A stretch of DNA of 34,323 nt from Phycisphaerales bacterium (GTDB lineage Bacteria > Planctomycetota > Phycisphaerae > Phycisphaerales > UBA1924). A model generated the notes under the pieces. The model was not told the DNA's origin, did no database searches, and was given only the letters and a program-made list of their open reading frames with translations. Made by a program: the position numbers and the translations under genes. The DNA lies in NCBI GenBank assembly GCA_028284805.1, contig JANQQZ010000170.1, positions 1-34,323 on the forward strand, written 5' to 3'. This document shows, in pieces, positions 24,275 through 33,158 of this stretch (position 1 is the stretch's first letter; the number at the start of each line of letters is the position of its first letter).

Positions 24275-24574
24275 ATGGCAGACATCAGCAGCATCTCCGG
24301 CGCGGGCGAGGGCCCGTACCGCACTCCTTCGGCCGACCGGGCCGCACCGACCACGAGCGAACACGGTCGGGTCGAGACCCCCAGGCGGACGCGCGAGGCC
24401 GACTCAGTCAGCCTCTCGAATGCCGCGCGTTCGGCCTCGAAAGCGGAGTCACCCGAGGTCCGCGGCGAGCTGACCGCCCGCGTGCGGGCCGAGCTCGAGG
24501 CAGGCACCTACGTCACCCCCGAGAAGCTCGACGCCGCCGTGGAGAGGCTCGTCGACGCGATCCTCCGCGACTGA
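24275..24574 (+). CDS. flgM: Anti-sigma-28 factor FlgM
   Basis: A 99-residue protein. The N-terminal 45 residues are low-complexity and probably disordered (SSISGAGEGPYRTPSA). Then ADSVSLSNAARSASKAES is followed by the FlgM core VRGELTARVRAELEAGTYVT and PEKLDAAVERLVDAIL. This matches the family pattern VRxxxVxxIxxxIxxGxYxxxxxxLAxxL, with helices that bind the flagellar sigma factor FliA. ATG 24275 has GGAG 8 bases upstream; a longer frame from 24200 lacks a ribosome site. No other flagellar structural gene is in the window. Its presence 1.9 kb from the MAF fusion supports a flagellar link for the neu cluster. Confidence 0.85.
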   Translation: MADISSISGAGEGPYRTPSADRAAPTTSEHGRVETPRRTREADSVSLSNAARSASKAESPEVRGELTARVRAELEAGTYVTPEKLDAAVERLVDAILRD

Positions 24575-24660
24575 CACGAGCCCGAACCCAGACATCAGCA
24601 ACCGATCGGAGAGAGAGAACCGGGTCATGCGTGCCGACCCAGCGGCGCCCGCGACGGGGC

Positions 24661-24697
24661 CCGCCCACCGGGCGGTCCGGAGCGGGCGAGCCGTTTT
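24661..24697 (+). terminator. Possible terminator after flgM
   Basis: A short stem CCGCCC-ACC-GGGCGG (24661-24675), then TTTTT at 24693-24697, with a GC-rich stretch between. The distance between stem and T-run makes this doubtful. Confidence 0.25.
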
Positions 24698-24708
24698 TGG
24701 GCGTCGAA

Positions 24709-25632
24709 TCAGCCCTCGGCGATGCGCTGGCGCGCAAGCATCGCGGCGCCCATCAGCCCGGCGTCTGGGCCCAGATCGGTGGGAACGACCTCGATCGACC
24801 GCAGTTCCTCCGGGAAGATGTGGTCGCGCACCGACTGCTCCACCGGGCCCACGAACGCGTCGCGCATGCTCTCGATCAGCCCGCCCCCGAGCACGACGCG
24901 GCTCAGGCTGAGCACCGTCGCGACGTTGGCGATCGCAACCCCGATCCGGACCGCAGCGCGGTCGACCACCTCGCGGACGACCCAGTCCCCGTCGGAGTAG
25001 GCCTCGGCGATGGCCCTCGCCGTCATGGTCTCGGTGTGCCCGGCCTTGGCGGCGATCTCGCGGCTGATCGCGGCGCGCGAGGCGAGGTGCTCGAGCTTCC
25101 TCTGCCCCTTGCCGCCGTCGATGTCCATGATCACGTGCCCGATCTCACCCGCGGTGAAGCCTGGCCCGTGGAAGACCCGCCCGCCGAAGATCACCCCGCC
25201 CCCGATGCCCGTGCCGACCCAGACCGCCATGAGGTCGTCGAACCCCCGCCCCGCGCCGAGCTTGGCCTCGGCGAGCGCCGCGGCGTTCACGTCGTTGTCG
25301 AGCATGACGGGGCGCCCGATGGCCTTCCCGAGCGCCGAGGCCGCCGGTGCGTCGTCCCACCCGAGGTTCGGCGCGTTGAGCACGAGCCCCCGCGCGGGGT
25401 CGGCGGCGCCCGGTGCCGCCAGGCCCGCGGCCGCGATGTCGTCCATCGACACCGACGCCGCCTCGCACGCCGCCTGGCACTGGCCCGCGATCGTCGCGAT
25501 CACCGCGTCGAAGCCCTCTGAGGCCTCGGTGTGGCACTGCGACCGCCCGATCAACTCGCCCGCCGCGCTCACCACGCCCACCTGCATGTGGGTCCCGCCC
25601 AGATCGATGCCGATGACCGGTGCTGTGCTCAT
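24709..25632 (-). CDS. ROK-family sugar kinase (glucokinase-like)
   Basis: A 307-residue actin-fold kinase. N-terminal phosphate loop VIGIDLGGTHMQVGVV (6-21); catalytic Asp in MLDNDVNAAALAEAK (residue 114); second phosphate loop WVGTGIGGGVIFGGRV (138-153); ROK motif GEIGHVIMD (162-170). The Cys-rich zinc site (CxCGxxGC) that normally follows is replaced by IDGGKGQRKLEHLASR. The hydrophobic C-terminal motif is VVLGGGLIES, followed by LGPDAGLMGAA. Glucose or N-acetylmannosamine are typical substrates of the family; the sequence does not choose. Its ATG overlaps the stop of ispE (ATGA), so the two are coupled. The residues up to the start are conserved from the first codon. Confidence 0.9.
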   Translation of the reverse strand: MSTAPVIGIDLGGTHMQVGVVSAAGELIGRSQCHTEASEGFDAVIATIAGQCQAACEAASVSMDDIAAAGLAAPGAADPARGLVLNAPNLGWDDAPAASALGKAIGRPVMLDNDVNAAALAEAKLGAGRGFDDLMAVWVGTGIGGGVIFGGRVFHGPGFTAGEIGHVIMDIDGGKGQRKLEHLASRAAISREIAAKAGHTETMTARAIAEAYSDGDWVVREVVDRAAVRIGVAIANVATVLSLSRVVLGGGLIESMRDAFVGPVEQSVRDHIFPEELRSIEVVPTDLGPDAGLMGAAMLARQRIAEG

Positions 25633-26555
25633 GTCGTGGGGTCCTCAGTCGTTGTGGCGACGAACGCGACGCCTGGCACATGCAGGGTAAGCGACTCCGC
25701 CAGGCGGACCGCGTGCGCCGTGTCGTCCGCGACGAGAAACATCGCCGAGCCCGAGCCCGACAGGTGCACGGTCCTGCCGCTGACCCGCCTGATGGTGCGC
25801 CACACCTCGGCAAGCTCGGGCTCAGCCCGGCGCGCGGCATCGAACAGGTCATTGAAGAGATCCTCGTCGCGGACCGCTCCGGCCGAGGCCAGCCCCGTGA
25901 CCAGGGCCTCGTCGAGCGTTACGGGCGCGTCGTCGAATGCCGCGTAGACCTCGGGCGTCGAACACCCGAAGCCAGGCACGCACAGCACGACCGGTGTCGC
26001 GGGCGTCCGCACCCGCTCGATCCGGACGCCCAACCCCGTGACCAGCGCCGGGCGCGGCGGTTGCCCCTGCGCGACGCCCTCGTCGATGAAGAAGGGCACG
26101 TCGGACCCGAGCCGGGAGCCGATGTCGGCCAGCTCGTCGAGCGAGAGCCCCAGCCCGTGGGCCAGGTTCGCCGCGATCAGTGTCGCTGCCGCGTCCGACG
26201 AGCCCCCGCCCAGCCCCCCGCCCACCGGCACGCGCTTCTCGACCCGGACGCGCCCGCCCAGCTCACGCCCCACGTGCACCCCGAGACGGCTGACCGCACG
26301 CACGCACAGGTCCGCAGACGCCAGCCACCCGAGCGAAGTCGGCTTCGGGGCGTCGGGTGCCCACGACCGATCGAGCTCGACGCCCGCCCCGTCTGCGTCA
26401 GGCTCGTAGGCGATGTCATCGGCGAGCCCGATCGGAGCCATCCAGCTCGCGATGGGGTGCATCCCCGCGTCGGGCTGGCCCTCGGGGATGGGCGGGCCCA
26501 CCGACAGCGCGAGGTTCAGCTTCGCGTGGGCCCGGATGTGTACCGCCGATGCCAT
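25629..26555 (-). CDS. ispE: 4-diphosphocytidyl-2-C-methyl-D-erythritol kinase IspE
   Basis: A GHMP kinase of 308 residues acting in the MEP isoprenoid pathway; it phosphorylates the 2-hydroxyl of CDP-methylerythritol. Seen: RAHAKLNLAL near residue 10 with the catalytic Lys, the ATP loop VPVGGGLGGGSSDAAATLIA (109-128), LGSDVPFFI with the catalytic Asp (about 152), and C-terminal SGRTVHLSGSGSAMFLVAD. ATG 26555 is chosen; a GTG three codons earlier (26564) is possible, and neither has a strong ribosome site. The upstream neighbour is the divergent Nif3 gene 53 bases away. It overlaps the ROK kinase gene by 4 bases downstream. Confidence 0.93.
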   Translation of the reverse strand: MASAVHIRAHAKLNLALSVGPPIPEGQPDAGMHPIASWMAPIGLADDIAYEPDADGAGVELDRSWAPDAPKPTSLGWLASADLCVRAVSRLGVHVGRELGGRVRVEKRVPVGGGLGGGSSDAAATLIAANLAHGLGLSLDELADIGSRLGSDVPFFIDEGVAQGQPPRPALVTGLGVRIERVRTPATPVVLCVPGFGCSTPEVYAAFDDAPVTLDEALVTGLASAGAVRDEDLFNDLFDAARRAEPELAEVWRTIRRVSGRTVHLSGSGSAMFLVADDTAHAVRLAESLTLHVPGVAFVATTTEDPTT

Positions 26556-26608
26556 GCGGCGCACTCTAGCAACACGCCCGCTCGGCTAGCATCCGAAGGA
26601 GGTGCGCG

Positions 26609-27733
26609 ATGGGCGTGACGGGTGCGGAACTGGTGGACGCGATCGAGCGGCTGGCCCCGCCCACGCTCGCGGAGGACTGGGACAACGTGGGCCTGCTCGC
26701 GGGCGACCGGTCCGCCCCGGTCGACGGGCCCGTGCTGCTCACGATCGATCTGACCGAGGCGGTCATGGACGAGGCGGAGTCGATGAACGCCGGCGCGATC
26801 ATCTCCTACCACCCCGTGATCTTCGCGCCGATCAAGCGGCTGACCTCGGACGATCCGAAGCAGAGGCTGGTGCTCCGCGCGGTGCGCGCGGGCATGCCGA
26901 TCTACTCGCCGCACACCGCGATCGACGCCGCCCCGGGCGGGCTGAACGACTGGCTCGCCTCTGGCCTGGGCGTGGGGGACACGCGGGCGCTCGAGGTGCA
27001 TGCCGACCGCGCCGCGCGTGTCAAGATCGTGACGTTTGTGCCCGTCGAGCATGCCGAGCAGGTGCGCAACGCGCTGGCGTCGGCGGGCGCCGGGCGCATC
27101 GGGGGCTACGAGCTCTGCTCGTTCGCGGCGCCGGGCTCGGGGACGTTCCGCGGGGGCGAGGGCACCCACCCCGCGGTGGGCCAGGCGGGCGTGTTCGAGT
27201 CCGTCGACGAGCTGCGCCTCGAGATGATCTGCCCCCGGGGCTCGACCGCGCTCGCCGTCGAGACCCTGCGCAGCCTGCATCCCTACGAGGAGCCTGCGAT
27301 CGACGTGTACGACCTGCAACCGCTGCCCCTCCGGCGCGCGGGCGCTGGGCGTCGGGTGCACCTCGACCGCCCGGTCCTGTTTTCAACGCTGCTCGAGCGC
27401 GTGAAATCGCACCTGGGCGTTGAGCGGGTGAAGTACGCCGTGCCCTGGTCGGAGCCCGACCACCCGGTCACGAGCATCGGCGTGTGCGCAGGAGCGGGCC
27501 AGAGCCTGCTCGGCGCCGCCGCGACGCAGGGCTGCGAGGTCTTCCTGACGGGCGAGATGCGTCACCACGAGATCCTCGCGGCGCTCGATCGCGGCATCGC
27601 GGTCGTGCTCGCGGGGCACACCAACACCGAGCGGGGGTACCTGCCCGCGTTCGCCAAGCGTCTCGCAGAGGCCGCGCCCTCGATGGAGTTCCGGGTCTCG
27701 GGCGTCGACCGGACGCCCGTGCGCTGGGCCTGA
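26609..27733 (+). CDS. Nif3/YqfO-like dinuclear metal-centre protein
   Basis: A 374-residue member of the Nif3 family, hexameric proteins with a two-metal site. The N-terminal half has AEDWDNVGLLAG (21-32), IISYHPVIFAPIKRL (64-78) with metal-binding His68, and YSPHTAIDAAPGGLNDWLAS with His102 and Asp106. A central insertion of about 100 residues (VKIVTFVPVEHAEQVRNALA to YEEPAIDVYDLQPL) is the CutA/PII-like domain of the longer YqfO subgroup. The C-terminal half supplies FLTGEMRHHEIL and LAGHTNTERGYLP, the remaining metal ligands. AAGGAGGT (26596-26603), a near-perfect Shine-Dalgarno, lies 5 bases before ATG. Biochemical role is unsettled; YqfO-type proteins have been linked to GTP cyclohydrolase activity. 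Confidence 0.93.
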   Translation: MGVTGAELVDAIERLAPPTLAEDWDNVGLLAGDRSAPVDGPVLLTIDLTEAVMDEAESMNAGAIISYHPVIFAPIKRLTSDDPKQRLVLRAVRAGMPIYSPHTAIDAAPGGLNDWLASGLGVGDTRALEVHADRAARVKIVTFVPVEHAEQVRNALASAGAGRIGGYELCSFAAPGSGTFRGGEGTHPAVGQAGVFESVDELRLEMICPRGSTALAVETLRSLHPYEEPAIDVYDLQPLPLRRAGAGRRVHLDRPVLFSTLLERVKSHLGVERVKYAVPWSEPDHPVTSIGVCAGAGQSLLGAAATQGCEVFLTGEMRHHEILAALDRGIAVVLAGHTNTERGYLPAFAKRLAEAAPSMEFRVSGVDRTPVRWA

Positions 27734-27745
27734 ACGCACCCGGGG

Positions 27746-28207
27746 CTACTCGCCGAAGTCAATCACGCCCTCGTCGCGGAAGCCGACCCTGGGGCGGCGC
27801 ACGCCCGCATCGAAGAGCAGCTGCGCGATCTCGCCTGGCGTGACGTACGTCAGACGCCCGCGGATGCGATAGGGGTACTCGCCCCGCAGAGGCACGTCGG
27901 GGGCCAGGCGGATCGCGACGGGAAGCACGATCTGCTGCGTGCCCTCGCGGCGCAGGGTCGCCTCGGCCGAGCGCGTGCCCTCGAACACGACCCGCCCGTC
28001 GACGAGCACCGTGTACTCGATTGTCTCGAGGGGCAGCTCCACCTCGTTCGAGTTCTCAGCATCGAGCGTGACGTCGAGCACCACCGCCTCATCGGATCGA
28101 TCCGCCAGCACGACCGATGAGACCGCCAGGCGGGGCGCGTCGTACGACGAGCACCCGGTCAGCACCGGTACCAACAGCAGCAATCCGATGAGTATCGCGG
28201 CTCGCAT
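27746..28207 (-). CDS. LEA-type (LEA14/WHy-like) lipoprotein
   Basis: A 153-residue lipoprotein with signal AAILIGLLLLVPVLTGC and lipidated Cys at residue 19. The mature part is one immunoglobulin-like LEA type 2 domain: RLAVSSVVLADRSDEAVVLD, VTLDAENSNEVELPLETIEY (the typical NPNxxxLPL-like turn, here NSNEVELPLE), TVLVDGRVVFEGTRSAEATL, QIVLPVAIRLAPDVP and YRIRGRLTYVTP. Related proteins act in stress tolerance or membrane-lipid binding. It lies 19 bases after the DUF5658-like gene and converges with the Nif3 gene 12 bases away. Confidence 0.8.
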   Translation of the reverse strand: MRAAILIGLLLLVPVLTGCSSYDAPRLAVSSVVLADRSDEAVVLDVTLDAENSNEVELPLETIEYTVLVDGRVVFEGTRSAEATLRREGTQQIVLPVAIRLAPDVPLRGEYPYRIRGRLTYVTPGEIAQLLFDAGVRRPRVGFRDEGVIDFGE

Positions 28208-28226
28208 GCCGCGAGGGTATGCCCGA

Positions 28227-28757
28227 TCAGCGCAGCGACACCCACGAGCCCGCCGCGAAGGACGGGTCGAGCGCGACGGTCGAGAGCACGTCCTGCTTCG
28301 CCTCGGCGTAGGCGATGTAGTTGAGCCAGTGCGCGGTCAGCATGCCCAGCACGACGACCGAAACCCAGGCGACCATCTCGGCCTGCCAGCGCCGGCGCTG
28401 CGCCAGGACGATCCACGAGGTCACGAGCATCGTGCCCAGCTTGAAGGCGACCACGATCGCGGGCGAGCCCAGCCCGATCACGTAGCGGGCGACCGGGTTG
28501 CCCTCGTACATGCCCACGGACGTGAGATACGTCATCGTGATCGCCAGGTCCGCCAGCCCCATGAGCCAGGCGGCGACGACGAGGTAGAAGATCCGGGCCG
28601 GGCGCGTCAGCAGCAGCGAAGGGCGGGCCACCGCCAGCCCCGGGTCGGAGAGCACGTCCCGCCGCGGGTCGCGGCGTGCGGGGCGGTTCTGAGTGGTGAT
28701 CCGCCGGGCGGGCTGCGAAAGGGCAGGCGACCCGGCGCCGTCGAGCGCGGCAAGCAT
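28227..28757 (-). CDS. DUF5658-like membrane protein
   Basis: A 176-residue protein. ATG 28757 has GGGAGG 5 bases upstream; a longer frame from 28853 has no such site. Residues 1-55 are basic and probably cytoplasmic (RPARRDPRRDVLSDP). Then come the family features: YLVVAAWLMGLADLAITMTY, LTSVGMYEGNPVARYVIGLG (the conserved G-x-x-E-x-NP turn), IVVAFKLGTMLVTSWIVLAQ and EMVAWVSVVVLGMLTAHWLN. Four helices in total. No function is known for the family. It forms a likely two-gene transcript with the LEA-type lipoprotein. Confidence 0.8.
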   Translation of the reverse strand: MLAALDGAGSPALSQPARRITTQNRPARRDPRRDVLSDPGLAVARPSLLLTRPARIFYLVVAAWLMGLADLAITMTYLTSVGMYEGNPVARYVIGLGSPAIVVAFKLGTMLVTSWIVLAQRRRWQAEMVAWVSVVVLGMLTAHWLNYIAYAEAKQDVLSTVALDPSFAAGSWVSLR

Positions 28758-28949
28758 GATCGCCTCCCATCGGCCCCCCAGCTGACGGGGTTGAGGCAAC
28801 CACACGTGCCGGGGGCCAATAGACTTAAACGGACGTCTGGGGGCGTGCTGCACGCATTCCTTTCCGGACCGACGACCGCCCCGGTTCGTGGGGGATCGCC
28901 GACGCGGCGCGGCGGGAGCAACGCGTCAGCCAGACAGGGAGCCCCTCGG

Positions 28950-31900
28950 ATGCGACACACACGGGCAGCGGTTCTCGGCCTCACGCTCGCGCTCGCTCCC
29001 CCGGGAACCGGGCGCACCGACGCCCAGCCCTCGAACCCGGTCTACGTCGACGACTCGCCTCGAGCCGCCGAGGTGCTCGGGCAGTTGCCCGGGCTAGTGG
29101 AGCGAGGGAGCACCGCCGAGGCGGTCCGCGCGCTCCAGACCCTGCTCGAGACCGAGGCGGAACGCCTGACGCCCGACCCCGAGGACCCCCAGGTGTACCG
29201 CGGCGTGCGCGAGCGGGCGCACGAAGCGCTGCTCGCGAGCCCGGAGCTGCTGGAGCGCTACAGGCTTGCGGCGGGCCCGCTCGCGGCTCGCCTGCTCGCT
29301 GAAGGCGAGACCGAGCGCGTCGAGCGAGAGATGCTGCTGACCGAGGCTGGCTTCGACGCAGCGCTCGCGCTCGCGGAGGCTCGGTTCGTGCGCGCCGACT
29401 TCGATTCCGCACGCTTGATGCTGCTCCAGCTCGACGCCCATCCCGACCGCGTCGGAGCACGAGCGGCGCAGGCAGCGGGGCTGCTCGCCGAGATCGCCCG
29501 CTTCCGCGCGAGCGACGACGACCTGCGCCTCGCGCAGAGCTGGTCCGACACGGTCCCGGGCGAGCTCGAGCCCGTGACGCCGCCCGACGCCGCGATGGTG
29601 CGGGGCTACGCGGCGTTCGATCCGATGTCGGCGCTGAGCGACCGCGAGCCTCTGCAGCGCCCGCTGCGATCGACGCCCTACGGGGCGAACGAATCGGAAC
29701 CCTCGCTGATGACCGACGCCGAGCGCCCCTGGATCCTGCCCACGGCGGCGGGACGCTGGCTGGTGGTCAACGACGGGGACCAGGCCGAGTGCTTCGACAC
29801 CGCGACGCTCGAGCGTCGCTGGGTCTACGCGCCGGCAGGGGAACGCGACCCCCGCACCCGCGGGCGGCGCACGCGCGGCCGCAACCAGCCCGTCGAGGAC
29901 ACGATGACCGCGACCGTGGGCGGGGGCGTGGCGGTCTTTGCGCTGGGCGAGACCTTCAACAACCGGCGCTGGGGCGACGGGCGCCTGCACGCGGTCGAGC
30001 TCGACACGGGCCGTCGCCTCTGGTCGGTCGGCCCGTCGGCGAACGACGACGAACTCGCGGGCGCGATGTTCCACGGGCCCGCGGTCATCGCGGGCGACAC
30101 CGTGGTCGTCAACCTCTTCACCTTCTCGCCCCTGCGCCGCGTGCACCTGGCCCACATCGTCGGGGTGGATCTCTACACGGGGCGGACCGAGTGGGTGCAA
30201 CTCGTGGGGACAGCCGGGGTGATGCCGAGCCGGCGCGGGCTCGGGAGCTCTCCCGCGACGCGCTTGCATGAGGGGATCGCGTACGTCGTCTCACCCATGG
30301 GGGTCATGACCGCGGTGGAGGCCGCGACGGGGCGCGTCGCTTGGTCGCGCCTGGTGCGCAGCGCCAACGAGGCTCGCGGGGGTGACTTCCGCGCGTGGAT
30401 GCAGCAAGCGCCCGTGGTCGACGACGGGCGTCTCATCGCGGTCGAGCCCGACCGAGAGCGCCTCGTCGTGCTCGACGCCGCGACCGGACACGAGCTGGGC
30501 GCGAGATCGGTGATGGACCTGGGCTGGCCCGAGTACATGGTGCGCGTGGGCGAACTTCTGGTCTTCGTCGGGCCCGGCAGCTTCCGGGTGACCAGCGTCA
30601 GAGGCGTGCTCGACGAGGACCCCGCCGAGATCCCGCGGGTCGAAGACCCGCGCGCGGGGCGGGGCGTCGTCTCGGGGGATCTGCTGATCGAGCCCACCCA
30701 GCGCGGCGTGCAGCTCGTCGACCCCGGCGCGGGCGTCGCGACGCACGCCAAGCTCGAGCACCCAGGCGCGCCCGCGGTGGCGGAAGGGCAGCTGCTCGCG
30801 GTCGGCCCCATGCAGGTGCACGGCTACCTCGACTGGGACAGCGCGCAGCACGTGCTCCGGGCGCGGATCGAATCGGATCCTGAGGATCCGACACCCGCGA
30901 TCGCGCTCGCCGAGCTCGCCTTCCGCGCGGGGGACACCGCCGCGATCGCACCCGCGGGGATGAGCGCGCTCGACGCCTCCGAACGCTCGGGCGATCGCGC
31001 AGCGGGCGACCGGCTCTTCGACGCGCTGCTCGAGATGCTCGAGTCGGGGCAGCTGGCGCGCGACGACGAGCGGGGCGCCGTGGTGGACGTGCTCGAGCGG
31101 GCCGCGCGGTCGCCCAGCCAGCGTGTGGGCGTCTCGATGCAGCGCGGGCTTTGGCACCGTGACGCGGGGCGGGGCCGAGACGCGGCAGGGTCCTTCCAGT
31201 CGATCCTCGACGACCCCGGGCTCGCGTCCTCGCAGTACCAGACGCGCTGGCGGCTCGAGCGGGCCGACCGTGCCGCGACCGCGGCGCTCGCGACTCTGAT
31301 CGAGGGCGAGGGCGCGGGGGTGTACCTGGCCTACGCGCAAGCGGCGGACGAGCAATTCGAGGCACTGAACGCCGACCCGGAGGCCAACGCGACGTCGTTC
31401 GAGGCCCTCGCACGGCGGTACCCGGTCGCGCCCGCGGCCCCGCTGGCCTGGCTCCGCGCCGCGGAGGGCTACACCGGCTCGGGCGATCGACGCCTCGCGC
31501 AGTCGGCGCTTCGCAACGGCTTCGATGCGGCATCACGCCTCGGCGCCGACGACGAACCGACCACGCACGAACTGGCGGGACGCCTCACCGACGCGCTGGT
31601 CGCGAACGACAAGCTCTACGCGGCGCTCCAGGTCCTCCGGCGCGCTCCGACACTCACACGGGATGGGGCCGCGATCGACGCGGCAGCGCTCGAACGCGAG
31701 CTGCTGGCCAGGCTCGGGGCGCGCAGCCGTCCGGCGCGCGTCGGCGCGACGCCCGGGCGCATGGCGCAGCTGCTGGGTGGGTGGGAGCCCGTCGAGCCGC
31801 TCAGCGGGCGCGGGCCCGACGCGGCATCGCACCTGATCCTGCGCAGCGAGCGTCGCGGCGTTCTGGCGCTGTGGACCGTGGGCGACGAGGCCGGGCCCGA

Positions 31901-33158
31901 CGTGGGCATCGACTGGGAGTCGACGGTGCTGGCCGACCCGGACGCGCCGCTGGGGCTGGTGCCCGTGTGGACGCGCCCGCTCGGGCGGATCGCCGCCAAC
32001 GAGCCGATCCTCGTCAGCCTCACGCCCACCACCGCGCTGCTGTACGACGGGGTGCACGACGCGGCGCGGCTGGAGTCGATCGACACCGTCACCGGGAGCA
32101 CCACGTGGGAAACGCCGGTCTTCGGCTCGTTCTTCGACGAACGCCCCGAGCGCTACGACACGGGCGTGCTCGAGACCCCGCTCGACGGGCAGGTCTGGCT
32201 CCGCGATCACCTGATCGTCGTCGGCGGTCGGCACATCGGGGTCGTGGAGCGTTTCGGGCGCGCGGTCGTGTTCGAGCGTGAGACGGGCACGCCCGTCTTC
32301 GCGGCGCAGCTCGACGTGCCCATGATCTACGAGGCCGCGCTCGACGACGGGGTGCTCGCGGTCGTGGGCGAACGCCCGGGCGATCCGGGGCGCAACGAGG
32401 GTGACGGCGTCGTGCCCATGGCCGCGGCCTACGACATCGCAACGGGCGAGCCCGTCTTCGGGCCCGCCGAGTTCCGCGACCGGCGCAGCTTCGGACGCTG
32501 GGTCCGCCTCGCGGGCGACCGCACCATGCTGCTCGGGCTCGACCTCGGGGTCGTCGGCATCGACCTGACCCGGGGCGAGACGGTCTGGACCGTCGACGAC
32601 CCCGCGGTGCGCCTCAGCGGCGACTGCATCGTCGGGCGCGACCGGGCCTACGTCGTGGGCCTCGATCGCCAGCTCTGGCAGATCAACCTGACCACGGGGC
32701 TGCTCCGCCCGCAGCCCCTGCAGGACCTGGGACGCGTCGCCAAAGCCGACACGATCACCACCGCGACCACGCCCGAGGGCGGGCTGGTCTTCGCGTCGGA
32801 CGTCGGCCTGGCGATTTTCGACCGTGCGGGGCGGCTCGTCGGGGGCGACGCGTACGACGGCCTCGTGCCGTTCAGCACGCCCGCGCTCGCCGAGGGACTC
32901 GCGGTCGCGGTCGCGCGGCGCCCCGAGCCCACGTCCGACAAGGGCGACGAGACCCAGCGCTACCGCTTCGCGGCGATGCGCCTGCCCGACGGCACGATCC
33001 AGGCCGAGCGGTCGCTCGAGCTGCACGGCGCGCCTCGCTCGGTGCACGCGCTCGATGACTTCATCGTCGTCGGGCTCGATGGCTCTGCCGCGGTCTACCA
33101 CGCCCCGGCCGAGGACGACGCGTCGGGCGAGGGCTCAGGAGGGATCGGCGTGCGGTGA
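28950..33158 (+). CDS. Giant secreted PQQ-like beta-propeller protein
   Basis: A 1402-residue exported protein. ATG 28950 (GGGAG 8 bases upstream) begins a signal peptide (RAAVLGLTLALAPPGTGRTD). The upstream part of the same open frame back to 27939 is noise. Residues about 30-190 are helical, TPR-like (VERGSTAEAVRALQTLLETE). Residues about 230-610 form a PQQ-type propeller with blade strands AECFDTATLERRWVYAP, RLHAVELDTGRRLWSVGPS, GVDLYTGRTEWVQLVG and TAVEAATGRVAWSRLV. Residues about 620-930 are again helical repeats. Residues about 950-1390 make a second propeller (LESIDTVTGSTTWETPVFGS, GVVGIDLTRGETVWTVDDP, RQLWQINLTTGLLRPQ). It is probably a scaffold or BamB-like envelope protein rather than an enzyme. 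The last 24 bases overlap rpiB tail to tail. Confidence 0.88.
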   Translation: MRHTRAAVLGLTLALAPPGTGRTDAQPSNPVYVDDSPRAAEVLGQLPGLVERGSTAEAVRALQTLLETEAERLTPDPEDPQVYRGVRERAHEALLASPELLERYRLAAGPLAARLLAEGETERVEREMLLTEAGFDAALALAEARFVRADFDSARLMLLQLDAHPDRVGARAAQAAGLLAEIARFRASDDDLRLAQSWSDTVPGELEPVTPPDAAMVRGYAAFDPMSALSDREPLQRPLRSTPYGANESEPSLMTDAERPWILPTAAGRWLVVNDGDQAECFDTATLERRWVYAPAGERDPRTRGRRTRGRNQPVEDTMTATVGGGVAVFALGETFNNRRWGDGRLHAVELDTGRRLWSVGPSANDDELAGAMFHGPAVIAGDTVVVNLFTFSPLRRVHLAHIVGVDLYTGRTEWVQLVGTAGVMPSRRGLGSSPATRLHEGIAYVVSPMGVMTAVEAATGRVAWSRLVRSANEARGGDFRAWMQQAPVVDDGRLIAVEPDRERLVVLDAATGHELGARSVMDLGWPEYMVRVGELLVFVGPGSFRVTSVRGVLDEDPAEIPRVEDPRAGRGVVSGDLLIEPTQRGVQLVDPGAGVATHAKLEHPGAPAVAEGQLLAVGPMQVHGYLDWDSAQHVLRARIESDPEDPTPAIALAELAFRAGDTAAIAPAGMSALDASERSGDRAAGDRLFDALLEMLESGQLARDDERGAVVDVLERAARSPSQRVGVSMQRGLWHRDAGRGRDAAGSFQSILDDPGLASSQYQTRWRLERADRAATAALATLIEGEGAGVYLAYAQAADEQFEALNADPEANATSFEALARRYPVAPAAPLAWLRAAEGYTGSGDRRLAQSALRNGFDAASRLGADDEPTTHELAGRLTDALVANDKLYAALQVLRRAPTLTRDGAAIDAAALERELLARLGARSRPARVGATPGRMAQLLGGWEPVEPLSGRGPDAASHLILRSERRGVLALWTVGDEAGPDVGIDWESTVLADPDAPLGLVPVWTRPLGRIAANEPILVSLTPTTALLYDGVHDAARLESIDTVTGSTTWETPVFGSFFDERPERYDTGVLETPLDGQVWLRDHLIVVGGRHIGVVERFGRAVVFERETGTPVFAAQLDVPMIYEAALDDGVLAVVGERPGDPGRNEGDGVVPMAAAYDIATGEPVFGPAEFRDRRSFGRWVRLAGDRTMLLGLDLGVVGIDLTRGETVWTVDDPAVRLSGDCIVGRDRAYVVGLDRQLWQINLTTGLLRPQPLQDLGRVAKADTITTATTPEGGLVFASDVGLAIFDRAGRLVGGDAYDGLVPFSTPALAEGLAVAVARRPEPTSDKGDETQRYRFAAMRLPDGTIQAERSLELHGAPRSVHALDDFIVVGLDGSAAVYHAPAEDDASGEGSGGIGVR

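Noticed and set aside
27939-28949. 5' extension of the propeller gene frame
   Set aside because: It covers two minus-strand genes and has random composition; ATG 28950 has a ribosome site and a signal peptide.
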